A DNA stretch of 64,000 bases from Prevotellaceae bacterium HUN156 (GTDB lineage Bacteria; Bacteroidota; Bacteroidia; Bacteroidales; Bacteroidaceae): positions 199,203 to 263,202 of the forward strand of contig FPIT01000008.1 in the NCBI GenBank assembly GCA_900119285.1. The letters run 5' to 3'. Shown one piece after another: positions 16,307 through 24,333 of the stretch. A model generated the notes under the pieces. The model saw only the letters and a program-made list of their open reading frames with translations. It was not told where the DNA came from and did no database searches. Position numbers and translations under genes: made by a program. Every line of letters begins with the position of its first letter. The first letter of the stretch is position 1.

Positions 16307-16861
16307 ATGGAGAAAGTAATACTGGGCATTGACCCTGGAACAAATATCATGGGATATGGCGTCATCAAGGTGAAAGACAATAAGGCCGAGATGGTGACAA
16401 TGGGTGTTATCGACCTACGTAAGTTTGGCGATGGTTACCTGAAGTTGGGACATATCTATGAGCGCGTGACAGGTATCATCGAGAGCTTTCTGCCCGACGA
16501 GATGGCTATCGAGGCGCCCTTCCTCAACAAGAATGTACAGACCACGCTGAAACTGGGACGCGCACAGGGTACAGCCATCGCAGCAGCTATCCAACGAGGA
16601 GTGCCCGTACATGAGTATGCGCCCATGAAAATCAAGATGGCGATAACGGGTAATGGTGCTGCATCGAAAGAGCAGGTGGCTGGTATGCTGCAACGTATGC
16701 TAAACTTCGACAAGGATGCCCTATCCAAGTTTATGGATGCTACCGACGCGCTGGGTGCTGCCTACTGCCACTTCATGCAGATGAATCGCCCAGAGTCGCA
16801 GGCTCACTACAAGGGCTGGAAAGACTTTATCACCAAGAATAAAGAAAGAGTAAAGAAATAA
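16307..16861 (+). CDS. ruvC: Holliday junction resolvase RuvC
   Basis: This endonuclease cuts Holliday junctions resolved with RuvAB. The 184 residues include ILGIDPGTNIMGYGVI with the first catalytic Asp near residue 9, MAIEAPFLNKNVQTTLKLGRAQG with the catalytic Glu, and FMDATDALGAAYCH at the end with further acidic residues. It lies tightly between the GHL10 gene (6 bases) and a double ABC ATPase (17 bases, containing two 7-base repeat units). Length and motifs fit the family well. Confidence 0.96.
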   Translation: MEKVILGIDPGTNIMGYGVIKVKDNKAEMVTMGVIDLRKFGDGYLKLGHIYERVTGIIESFLPDEMAIEAPFLNKNVQTTLKLGRAQGTAIAAAIQRGVPVHEYAPMKIKMAITGNGAASKEQVAGMLQRMLNFDKDALSKFMDATDALGAAYCHFMQMNRPESQAHYKGWKDFITKNKERVKK

Positions 16862-16862
16862 A

Positions 16863-16876
16863 CGTCAAACGTCAAA
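16863..16876. repeat. Two 7-base units (CGTCAAA) between ruvC and the ABC gene
   Basis: Two exact CGTCAAA units fill the 17-base gap between the ruvC stop and the next ATG. This is minimal, but it matches the family by period and position. Confidence 0.55.
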
Positions 16877-16878
16877 AT

Positions 16879-18177
16879 ATGAAGATTACCGCCATAGCAG
16901 GAAGAAACGGTAGCGGAAAGACGCTATACATAGACCAGTTGAGAAAACAATTGGCCTCTGACAAGGTGCGCTATATCGCCTTTACCGATTCGTATGGCGT
17001 AAACGTGGACGGACAATACTACCTGCAGCTGCGCTGGAACCAGCACGACATCGACCACGAGACACCCACCGTGGGGGAGCTGTTGCAGAATGCCTACCTA
17101 CTGACAGGTGAAGATACAGCAGAACGCCGTGAGCTACAGAAGCACCTTTACGACCTCTTCTGCATGGAGCCATTGCTCGACAAGTATATCATCACGCTTT
17201 CGAGCGGTGAACTGCGCAAGTTTCAACTGACAAAGACACTCTTTGCCAACCCCAAGATGCTCATCATGGACAATCCGTTTATCGGACTGGATGCTGAGAC
17301 ACGCGATCAACTGAAAGCACTATTGCTGCAATTGGCAGAGGAGCGCGACATAGAAATCATGCTCGTAATGTCGAAGACGGACGATATCCCATCATTTGTG
17401 AGCGAAATAAAGTGGTTTGGCACGCAAGAGCCTGTGCCTGCTCATGTCTTGTCGCCCGCTCAGCAAGAAGCGATATTATCCCTCCCCTACGCCGATCATG
17501 ATTACGACTGCCAGCATGTCATCGACATGAAGAAGGTAACAATACGCTATGGCGAGCGCACCATCCTGAAAGACCTTGACTGGACCGTAATGAATGGAGA
17601 GCGCTGGGCACTGTCAGGACAGAATGGCAGTGGCAAATCTACCTTATTATCATTAGTATGTGCCGACAATCCCCTGAGTTATGCTTGCGACATCACCCTC
17701 TTTGATCGTCCTCGTGGTTCAGGTGAGAGCATCTGGGACATCAAGAAGCACATTGGATACGTGTCACCAGAGATGCATCGCTCGTATAAGCGCAACCTGC
17801 CTGCCATCCGCATCGTGGCTAGCGGACTGATGGATTCTATCGGACTGTATGCCATTCCCAATCCAAAGGATTATGAAAAGTGCCATTGGTGGCTCAACAT
17901 ATTCGGTATCGGACACTTAGCAGACAAGCCTTTCCTGCAACTATCGAGTGGAGAGCAACGACTGGTATTGTTGGCACGCGCCTTCGTCAAAGACCCACAG
18001 CTGCTAATACTCGACGAGCCCCTGCATGGGTTAGACCTATGGAACAGGCGACTGGCTAAAGACGTCATCGAGACATTCTGTCAACGAAAAGGCAAGACGA
18101 TGATTATGGTGACTCACTATCAAGAAGAACTACCTAACGTAATTACAAACTCATTATACTTAAAGAAACTGATATGA
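16879..18177 (+). CDS. Tandem ABC ATPase, ModF-like, no membrane domain
   Basis: A cytosolic protein of 432 residues with two ABC nucleotide-binding domains. The first has Walker A GRNGSGKT (residues 8-15), signature LSSGELRKFQ and Walker B-like MLIMDNPFIG, where the usual Glu after Asp is Asn. The second has Walker A GQNGSGKS near 250, signature LSSGEQRLV and Walker B LLILDEP. The architecture resembles ModF-type proteins. The first site looks degenerate (MDNP rather than LDEP), so probably only the second hydrolyses ATP fast. The stop overlaps the start of the next gene by four bases (ATGA), so the pair is translationally coupled. Confidence 0.85.
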   Translation: MKITAIAGRNGSGKTLYIDQLRKQLASDKVRYIAFTDSYGVNVDGQYYLQLRWNQHDIDHETPTVGELLQNAYLLTGEDTAERRELQKHLYDLFCMEPLLDKYIITLSSGELRKFQLTKTLFANPKMLIMDNPFIGLDAETRDQLKALLLQLAEERDIEIMLVMSKTDDIPSFVSEIKWFGTQEPVPAHVLSPAQQEAILSLPYADHDYDCQHVIDMKKVTIRYGERTILKDLDWTVMNGERWALSGQNGSGKSTLLSLVCADNPLSYACDITLFDRPRGSGESIWDIKKHIGYVSPEMHRSYKRNLPAIRIVASGLMDSIGLYAIPNPKDYEKCHWWLNIFGIGHLADKPFLQLSSGEQRLVLLARAFVKDPQLLILDEPLHGLDLWNRRLAKDVIETFCQRKGKTMIMVTHYQEELPNVITNSLYLKKLI

Positions 18178-18656
18178 AAAAACTAATATTACTTGCACTG
18201 CTGGCTATTGCCACCACTGCACAAGGTCAAGAGGCATATAACGAACTGCGTCAGAAGGCTAAGACAACAATTAGCAACCCTAATGCGAACGCAGTGGTAA
18301 AACAGATTAGCCAGTTTAAGTTGGATGCACTAAACTATATGGCTATCAAAATGCGCGAGGTAATGCCCGACTCTAGCGCTACCTTCCTCGACAAACAGGC
18401 AATAGCAATGGACAACTTCGTAAACTTCTATATAGAGAAGCTTATCGAATCGACCAAGCAGCCCAACGTAGAGCAGGTAAAGATGATTAAGATGTTTATG
18501 GATGCCAGCTACTCTAACCCCTTGTTCGAAGACAAGGATACAGAGTTAGTGCTAAGCTACTACAATAGCGCTGACAGCATGACACGCTTCTCGCTAGACA
18601 CCGATTGGCGCAAAGCTGTGGCAGCTATAGCCTATCTCTACAACAAGAAAGAATAG
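18174..18656 (+). CDS. Small exported protein, unknown family
   Basis: A 160-residue protein with signal peptide MKKLILLALLAIATTAQG and a mature part predicted mainly helical. It has no Cys, no obvious metal or catalytic motif, and several conserved-looking aromatic positions (NYMAIKMRE, FVNFYIEKLIE, LSYYNSADSMTRF). Its start overlaps the stop of the double ABC ATPase by four bases, so the two are made together. I do not recognise the family. A periplasmic partner of the ATPase is possible but unsupported. Confidence 0.75.
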   Translation: MKKLILLALLAIATTAQGQEAYNELRQKAKTTISNPNANAVVKQISQFKLDALNYMAIKMREVMPDSSATFLDKQAIAMDNFVNFYIEKLIESTKQPNVEQVKMIKMFMDASYSNPLFEDKDTELVLSYYNSADSMTRFSLDTDWRKAVAAIAYLYNKKE

Positions 18657-18675
18657 CATTGGCACGATGTTTGCA

Positions 18676-18684
18676 AAAGGAGGT
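18676..18684 (+). promoter_or_regulatory. Strong Shine-Dalgarno before clpC
   Basis: AAAGGAGGT ends about five bases before ATG 18689. Nearly every other gene in the window lacks such a site, so this one decides the clpC start and suggests distinct translational control. Confidence 0.7.
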
Positions 18685-18688
18685 GTGT

Positions 18689-21229
18689 ATGACAAGTCAA
18701 TTTTCACCCAAGGTATCCGAGGTTCTAGCCTATTCACGTGAAGAGGCAGCCCGTCTGGCCAGCCGTAGCGTAGGTCCTGAGCACCTATTGCTAGGGTTGA
18801 TGCGCATGAAGACTGGTGCCGTCATCAACGTGTTTTACCGACTAGACATCAATCTGCAGTTGGTAAAGACGGAGTTGGAGACTCGTGTGCGCAACGATGA
18901 ACTCGGCATGCCCATCAGCACTAGTGAACTGGTGCTGAACGAACAAGCAAGCAACATTCTGAAACTGGCTGTACTAGAAGCCCGTATACAGCGAGCCACC
19001 AAGGTGGAAGAGCAACATCTGTTGCTAGCCATCCTACACGACCAGATGGAGAATGGTGCGAAAATCGTATTAGAACAAAACAACATGAATTACGAAGACG
19101 TACTGACACTGCTCAGCGTAAAAGATAGCGTAAAGAACGGTATCGGTCTGCCTGAAGAGGACTACGATGAGGAAGAAAGCACTGCGGGTGGCGAGAATGT
19201 ATCCAACGGTTCTCCCGTTGGTAAAAAAACTACTACGCAGCAGCAGAAGACCAAATCAAAGACTCCTGTGCTGGATAACTTCGGCACCGACCTGACAGAG
19301 AGCGCTGCCCTCGGCAAGCTCGACCCATGTATCGGTCGTGAGAACGAGATACAGCGTGTTATCGAAATCCTGGGACGCCGCAAGAAGAACAACCCTATCC
19401 TGATAGGCGAACCCGGTGTAGGTAAGAGTGCTATCGTAGAAGGACTGGCAGAGATGATTGTGATGCATCGCTGCTCACCTACATTATTTAATAAGCGTAT
19501 CTATACGCTCGACATGACGGGCGTAGTTGCAGGAACGAAATATCGTGGCCAGTTTGAAGAGCGCATGAAGATGCTTGTAAAAGAACTGGAGCAGAATCCC
19601 GACATCATCGTGTTTATCGACGAGATACATACACTCATCGGTGCTGGTTCTACGCCCGGAAGCATGGATGCTGCCAACATTCTGAAGCCTGCATTGGCTC
19701 GTGGCACCATCCAGTGTATCGGTGCTACCACACTGGATGAATATCGCAACTCGATAGAGAAAGATGGTGCTCTGGAGCGCCGATTCCAGAAGGTACAGGT
19801 AGAGCCTACCACCAACGAGCAAACACTCGAAATTCTGCGTAACATTCGTGGACGCTATGAGTATTTCCACCACGTCAACTATACCGATGAGGCATTAGCT
19901 GCCTGTGTCAAGTTAACAGACCGATATGTATCAGACCGCTTTATGCCTGATAAGGCTATTGACGCATTGGACGAAGTAGGTTCACGCGTACACCTGCGCA
20001 CAGCCAATATTCCGCCTGAAATCACTGAAAAGGAAGGCGAAATCAAGGAGGTGAAAGAGAAGAAACAGGAAGCCGTTGGCAACCAAGACTTTGAATTGGC
20101 TGCTAGCTATCGCGATCGTCAGACCGAGTTGGAGCATGAGCTACAAGAGCTGAATCGCAAATGGCAAGAAGGCGAGGTAGATGTGCGTCAGACCATCACC
20201 GATAAAGAGGTGGCTGAGGTAGTAAGCATGATGACCGGAATACCCGTACAGCGTATGGCTCAAGAGGAAGGTGTTCGCCTGAAGGGTATGGCTCAAGAGC
20301 TGAAGACGCACGTCATCGCACAAGATAAGGCTATCGACAAGATGGTACATGCTATCCAGCGCAACCGTGTAGGACTGAAAGAGCCTAATCACCCCATCGG
20401 TGTATTTATGTTCTTAGGACCTACGGGTGTGGGAAAGACCTACCTTGCCAAGAAACTTGCAGAGTTTATGTTTGGCTCATCAGAAGCGCTGATACGTGTA
20501 GATATGAGCGAATATACTGAGGCCTTCAACGTATCAAGACTGATTGGTGCGCCTCCTGGATATGTAGGATATGAAGAGGGTGGCCAGTTAACAGAACGTG
20601 TACGCCGCCATCCCTACTCTATTGTCCTGCTCGACGAGATTGAGAAAGCACATGGTAATGTCTTCAACCTTTTGTTACAGGTATTGGACGAAGGAAGACT
20701 GACTGATGGCAACGGACGCTTTGTAGATTTCCGCAATACGGTAATCATTATGACCTCTAATGCTGGTACACGTCAGCTGAAAGACTTCGGAAGAGGTGTT
20801 GGCTTTAATGCAGGCTCTTCGTCAGCACTGATGCTCAACGAGCAAGACAAGGAGCACGCTCGCCAGATAGTACAGAAAGCACTATCTAAGCAGTTCTCAC
20901 CAGAGTTCTTGAACCGTCTTGACGAGATTATCACCTTCGACCAGCTCGACATTGATGCCATCAAACAGATTATTGAAGTCGAGCTGAAGGGACTCTACAA
21001 GCGTATTGCCGATATTGGTTATACAATGGAGCTCACCGACGAGGCAAAAGCATTTGTGGCAGAGAAGGGCTATGATGTACAGTTTGGTGCACGCCCTCTG
21101 AAACGAGCCATCCAAACGTATATCGAAGACGGTATATCCGATTTGATAGTCAACGGAGACTTGCCCGACAAGGCAGTCATCCATATCGATAAGATTAAAG
21201 ATCAAGATAAGTTGTCGTTCACCGTGTGA
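18689..21229 (+). CDS. clpC: ATP-dependent Clp protease ATPase subunit ClpC
   Basis: A Hsp100 unfoldase that feeds substrates to ClpP. Domain order: Clp N domain (residues 1-150, [23 protein letters not shown]), AAA+ module 1 with GEPGVGKSA near 240, a UVR motif ([20 protein letters not shown], about 450-480) and AAA+ module 2 with GPTGVGKTY near 577. The UVR motif and short middle domain mark ClpC rather than ClpB. A linker around residues 160-195 is Lys/Gln/Thr-rich. Start chosen at ATG 18689, preceded by AAAGGAGGT, an unusually strong Shine-Dalgarno for this genome. The frame upstream of it overlaps the preceding gene. The terminator at 21204-21249 covers the stop. Confidence 0.95.
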   Translation: MTSQFSPKVSEVLAYSREEAARLASRSVGPEHLLLGLMRMKTGAVINVFYRLDINLQLVKTELETRVRNDELGMPISTSELVLNEQASNILKLAVLEARIQRATKVEEQHLLLAILHDQMENGAKIVLEQNNMNYEDVLTLLSVKDSVKNGIGLPEEDYDEEESTAGGENVSNGSPVGKKTTTQQQKTKSKTPVLDNFGTDLTESAALGKLDPCIGRENEIQRVIEILGRRKKNNPILIGEPGVGKSAIVEGLAEMIVMHRCSPTLFNKRIYTLDMTGVVAGTKYRGQFEERMKMLVKELEQNPDIIVFIDEIHTLIGAGSTPGSMDAANILKPALARGTIQCIGATTLDEYRNSIEKDGALERRFQKVQVEPTTNEQTLEILRNIRGRYEYFHHVNYTDEALAACVKLTDRYVSDRFMPDKAIDALDEVGSRVHLRTANIPPEITEKEGEIKEVKEKKQEAVGNQDFELAASYRDRQTELEHELQELNRKWQEGEVDVRQTITDKEVAEVVSMMTGIPVQRMAQEEGVRLKGMAQELKTHVIAQDKAIDKMVHAIQRNRVGLKEPNHPIGVFMFLGPTGVGKTYLAKKLAEFMFGSSEALIRVDMSEYTEAFNVSRLIGAPPGYVGYEEGGQLTERVRRHPYSIVLLDEIEKAHGNVFNLLLQVLDEGRLTDGNGRFVDFRNTVIIMTSNAGTRQLKDFGRGVGFNAGSSSALMLNEQDKEHARQIVQKALSKQFSPEFLNRLDEIITFDQLDIDAIKQIIEVELKGLYKRIADIGYTMELTDEAKAFVAEKGYDVQFGARPLKRAIQTYIEDGISDLIVNGDLPDKAVIHIDKIKDQDKLSFTV

Positions 21230-21249
21230 GCGGCAACTTATCTTTTTGT
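21204..21249 (+). terminator. Intrinsic terminator overlapping the clpC 3' end
   Basis: Stem AAGATAAGTTG (21204-21214) with CAACTTATCTT (21234-21244), then TTTG. The 5' arm is coding and the clpC stop lies in the loop. Confidence 0.85.
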
Positions 21250-21347
21250 TCTCGTACACACTTTATTGTTCGTTTTGTCATATTCACTTGATTTATATCA
21301 ATTAAGTTGCAAAACGCAAGCAATTTTATTAAAAAACCGACAAAATG

Positions 21348-21379
21348 TTTGGTGTTTATCTGATTTTCGTTTAATTTTG
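21348..21379 (+). promoter_or_regulatory. Promoter of gdhA
   Basis: TTTG at 21348-21351 and TAATTTTG at 21372-21379, 20 bases apart. The ATG is at 21447, giving a leader of roughly 60 bases that is A-rich and lacks a Shine-Dalgarno. Confidence 0.75.
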
Positions 21380-21446
21380 CAATCGTTTTCGAAAGAATAC
21401 GTGTTTCAATAGTATATAGTAAATAACTAAAAAAAGTAAAAAGATT

Positions 21447-22784
21447 ATGAATGCAGCTAAAGTTGTAGAGGATCTGAAACAGAGATTCCCCAACGAGCCG
21501 GAGTACATCCAGGCAGTCAGTCAGGTGCTTCCTACTATCGAGGAAGAGTACAACAAACATCCTGAGTTTGAAAAGGCCAATCTGATTGAGCGCCTGTGTA
21601 TCCCCGATCGCGTTTGCGAGTTCCGTGTAACATGGGTTGACGACAAGGGTAATGTACAGACCAACATGGGTTACCGTATTCAGCACAACAATGCTATCGG
21701 CCCATACAAAGGTGGTCTCCGTTATCACAAGAGCGTAAACCTGGGTATCCTGAAGTTCCTCGCATTCGAGCAGACCTTTAAGAACTCGCTGACCACACTG
21801 CCTATGGGTGGTGCAAAGGGTGGATCAGACTTCTCCCCCCGTGGTAAGAGCGATGCTGAGGTAATGCGCTTCTGCCAGGCATTCATGAACGAGCTGTATC
21901 GTGTAATCGGTCCCGATGAGGACGTTCCCGCTGGTGACATCGGTGTAGGTGGCCGTGAGGTTGGTTATCTCTTCGGTCAGTACAAGAAGCTGACTCATCA
22001 GTTCCAGGGCGTACTGACAGGTAAGGGAATCCCCTTCGGTGGTTCACTCATCCGTCCTGAGGCTACCGGTTATGGTACAGTATATTTCCTGACTTCTATG
22101 CTTGCTACTCGCGGCATCGACCTGAAGGGTAAGAAGGTACTGATTTCTGGTTCTGGTAACGTAGCACAGTATGCTACTGAGAAGTGTCTGCAGCTGGGTG
22201 CTATCCCCTTGACTCTGTCTGACTCTGATGGTTACATCTACGACCCAGATGGTATCACATTCGAGAAGCTCGAATATGTTAAGGAGCTAAAGAATGTTGA
22301 GCGTGGACGTATCAAGGAGTATGCTGAGGAATATCCCAATGCAGTATATCACGCTGGTGAGCGTCCTTGGCATGAGAAGGCCGATATCGCTCTGCCTTGC
22401 GCTACACAGAACGAGATTAACGGAGAGCAGGCTCAGGCTCTGATTGACAACGGTGTTATCGCTGTTGCTGAGGGTGCCAACATGCCTTCACTGCCCGAGG
22501 CTATCAAGATTTTCCAGGATGCCAAGATTCTCTATGCGCCTGGTAAGGCTTCTAACGCTGGTGGTGTATCAGTATCAGGTCTTGAGATGTCACAGAACTC
22601 TGAGCGTCTGAGCTGGACTGCCAAGGAGGTTGACGACTACCTGAAGCGTATCATGAACGACATTCACGAGAACTGCGTGAAGTATGGTACCGAAAAGGAT
22701 GGTTACATCAACTATGTAAAGGGTGCTAACGTAGCCGGATTCATGAAGGTAGCATCAGCCATGATGGCACAGGGTATTGTTTAA
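21447..22784 (+). CDS. gdhA: Glutamate dehydrogenase, hexameric NADP-type
   Basis: It interconverts 2-oxoglutarate plus ammonia and glutamate, the main ammonia assimilation enzyme in many gut and rumen Bacteroidota. The 445 residues fit the small hexameric type. Visible are the substrate site PMGGAKGGSDFSPRGKSDAEVMRFCQAF with the catalytic Lys, DVPAGDIGVGGREVGYLFG, and the nucleotide-binding KVLISGSGNVAQYATEK. It has its own promoter and terminator, so it is monocistronic. Codon use is strongly biased (highly expressed look), unlike the flanking genes. NADP specificity is inferred from family and length. Confidence 0.95.
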   Translation: MNAAKVVEDLKQRFPNEPEYIQAVSQVLPTIEEEYNKHPEFEKANLIERLCIPDRVCEFRVTWVDDKGNVQTNMGYRIQHNNAIGPYKGGLRYHKSVNLGILKFLAFEQTFKNSLTTLPMGGAKGGSDFSPRGKSDAEVMRFCQAFMNELYRVIGPDEDVPAGDIGVGGREVGYLFGQYKKLTHQFQGVLTGKGIPFGGSLIRPEATGYGTVYFLTSMLATRGIDLKGKKVLISGSGNVAQYATEKCLQLGAIPLTLSDSDGYIYDPDGITFEKLEYVKELKNVERGRIKEYAEEYPNAVYHAGERPWHEKADIALPCATQNEINGEQAQALIDNGVIAVAEGANMPSLPEAIKIFQDAKILYAPGKASNAGGVSVSGLEMSQNSERLSWTAKEVDDYLKRIMNDIHENCVKYGTEKDGYINYVKGANVAGFMKVASAMMAQGIV

Positions 22785-22817
22785 GCCACACAACACAAAA
22801 ACTTCTTTTTATATTTC

Positions 22818-22855
22818 AAGGTGCGATTTTCTTCGGATTATCGCACCTTTCCTTT
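22818..22855 (+). terminator. Intrinsic terminator after gdhA
   Basis: Stem AAGGTGCGAT/ATCGCACCTT with a loop containing TTCG, followed by TCCTTTC. Confidence 0.85.
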
Positions 22856-22928
22856 CACCTTTTGCAGCCTTTGAGACAATATCTCGAAAGCAGTTCCACT
22901 CGAAATAGAAAAGAAAAACACTTTTTCT

Positions 22929-22959
22929 TTTGCTTTTTGCTCGTTTATTCGTACCTTTG
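22929..22959 (+). promoter_or_regulatory. Promoter of serS (module type)
   Basis: TTTG 22929-22932 and TACCTTTG 22952-22959, with the spacer reading GCTCGTTTATTCG, a variant of the CTCACTTATTCG spacer in the long promoter modules. Confidence 0.7.
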
Positions 22960-22999
22960 CAATCTGTAAATAATAAATTGTCAAATAGTAAATTGCATT

Positions 23000-24319
23000 A
23001 TGCTTACACTAAAGCTTATTACTGAAGAAACAGACCGCGTAATTCGTGGCTTGGAGAAGAAACATTTCAAGGGTGCGAAAGAAGCCATCGACGAAGTCCT
23101 GGCTGTAGACAAGCGCCGCCGTGAGGCCCAGCAGCAGTTGGACAAGAATCTGGCAGAAGCCAAGAAGATGGCTGCACAGATTGGCGGACTGATGAAAGAA
23201 GGCAAGAAAGACGAAGCAGAAGCCATCAAGTCGCAGGTTGCTCAGATGAAGGAAACCAATAAGCAACTGGAAGATACGATGAACCAAGCACAGGAGGAGA
23301 TGACTCGCCTGCTCTGTCAGATTCCTAATATTCCCTACGACGAAGTACCCGAAGGTGCTGCTGCCGAAGATAACCACGTAGTAAAGAGCAACCTCAAGGA
23401 GTGCACTGCTACTGATACTGTAGGCAACTGGGACGTGAATCCTAAGTTGGGTATTGAGAATCCTCTGCCCCACTGGGAGCTCGCTAAGAAGTACAACCTT
23501 ATCGACTTCGATTTGGGTGTGAAGATTACTGGCGCAGGATTCCCCGTATATATCGGCAAGGGTGCTCGCCTGCAGCGTGCCCTCATCAACTTCTTCCTCG
23601 ACGAAGCTCGCAAGAGTGGCTATACTGAGGTTATGCCTCCTACGGTAGTTAATGCTGCCTCAGGTTATGGCACAGGTCAGTTGCCCGACAAGGAAGGTCA
23701 GATGTACCACTGTGAGGTTGACGATTTCTATCTCATCCCCACTGCTGAGGTTCCTGTAACCAATATCTATCGTGATGTTATTCTCGACGAGAAGGATCTG
23801 CCTATCAAAAACTGTGCTTACACCGAGTGCTTCCGTCGCGAGGCTGGTAGCTATGGTAAGGACGTTCGTGGCCTGAATCGTCTTCACGAATTCTCAAAGA
23901 TAGAGATTGTCCGCATCGACAAGCCTGAGCACTCTAAGGAAAGCCACAAAGAGATGTTAGAGCACGTAGAAGGTCTGCTGAAGAAGTTAGAGCTTCCCTA
24001 CCGCATATTACTGTTATGTGGTGGCGATCAGAGCTTTACGAGTTCTATTTGCTACGACTTTGAGGTATATTCTGAGGCTCAAGGTCGCTGGCTCGAGGTA
24101 TCATCAGTATCTAACTTCGACAACTATCAGGCCAATCGTTTGAAGTGTCGTTATCGCAATGCTGAGACCAAGAAGACTGAGCTCTGTCACACACTGAATG
24201 GTTCAGCTCTTGCTCTGCCACGTATTGTGGCTGCCCTGTTGGAGAACAACCAGACGGAGAACGGTATCCGTATTCCTCGTGCGCTTGTCCCCTACACAGG
24301 ATTCGAGATCATTGACTAA
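23000..24319 (+). CDS. serS: Seryl-tRNA synthetase
   Basis: It charges tRNA-Ser. The class II enzyme has 439 residues: an N-terminal coiled-coil tRNA-binding arm (about residues 25-105, rich in Lys, Glu and Gln), then the catalytic core. Motif 2 is visible as ECFRREAGSYGKDVRGLNRLHEFSKIE and motif 3 near the end as LNGSALALPRIVAALLENNQ. TAEVP is the serine-site loop. Its start, ATG 23000, is 40 bases after the -7 box. The next gene begins 14 bases after its stop and may be read through. Identification is secure. Confidence 0.97.
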   Translation: MLTLKLITEETDRVIRGLEKKHFKGAKEAIDEVLAVDKRRREAQQQLDKNLAEAKKMAAQIGGLMKEGKKDEAEAIKSQVAQMKETNKQLEDTMNQAQEEMTRLLCQIPNIPYDEVPEGAAAEDNHVVKSNLKECTATDTVGNWDVNPKLGIENPLPHWELAKKYNLIDFDLGVKITGAGFPVYIGKGARLQRALINFFLDEARKSGYTEVMPPTVVNAASGYGTGQLPDKEGQMYHCEVDDFYLIPTAEVPVTNIYRDVILDEKDLPIKNCAYTECFRREAGSYGKDVRGLNRLHEFSKIEIVRIDKPEHSKESHKEMLEHVEGLLKKLELPYRILLLCGGDQSFTSSICYDFEVYSEAQGRWLEVSSVSNFDNYQANRLKCRYRNAETKKTELCHTLNGSALALPRIVAALLENNQTENGIRIPRALVPYTGFEIID

Positions 24320-24333
24320 ACTAAACATAACAA

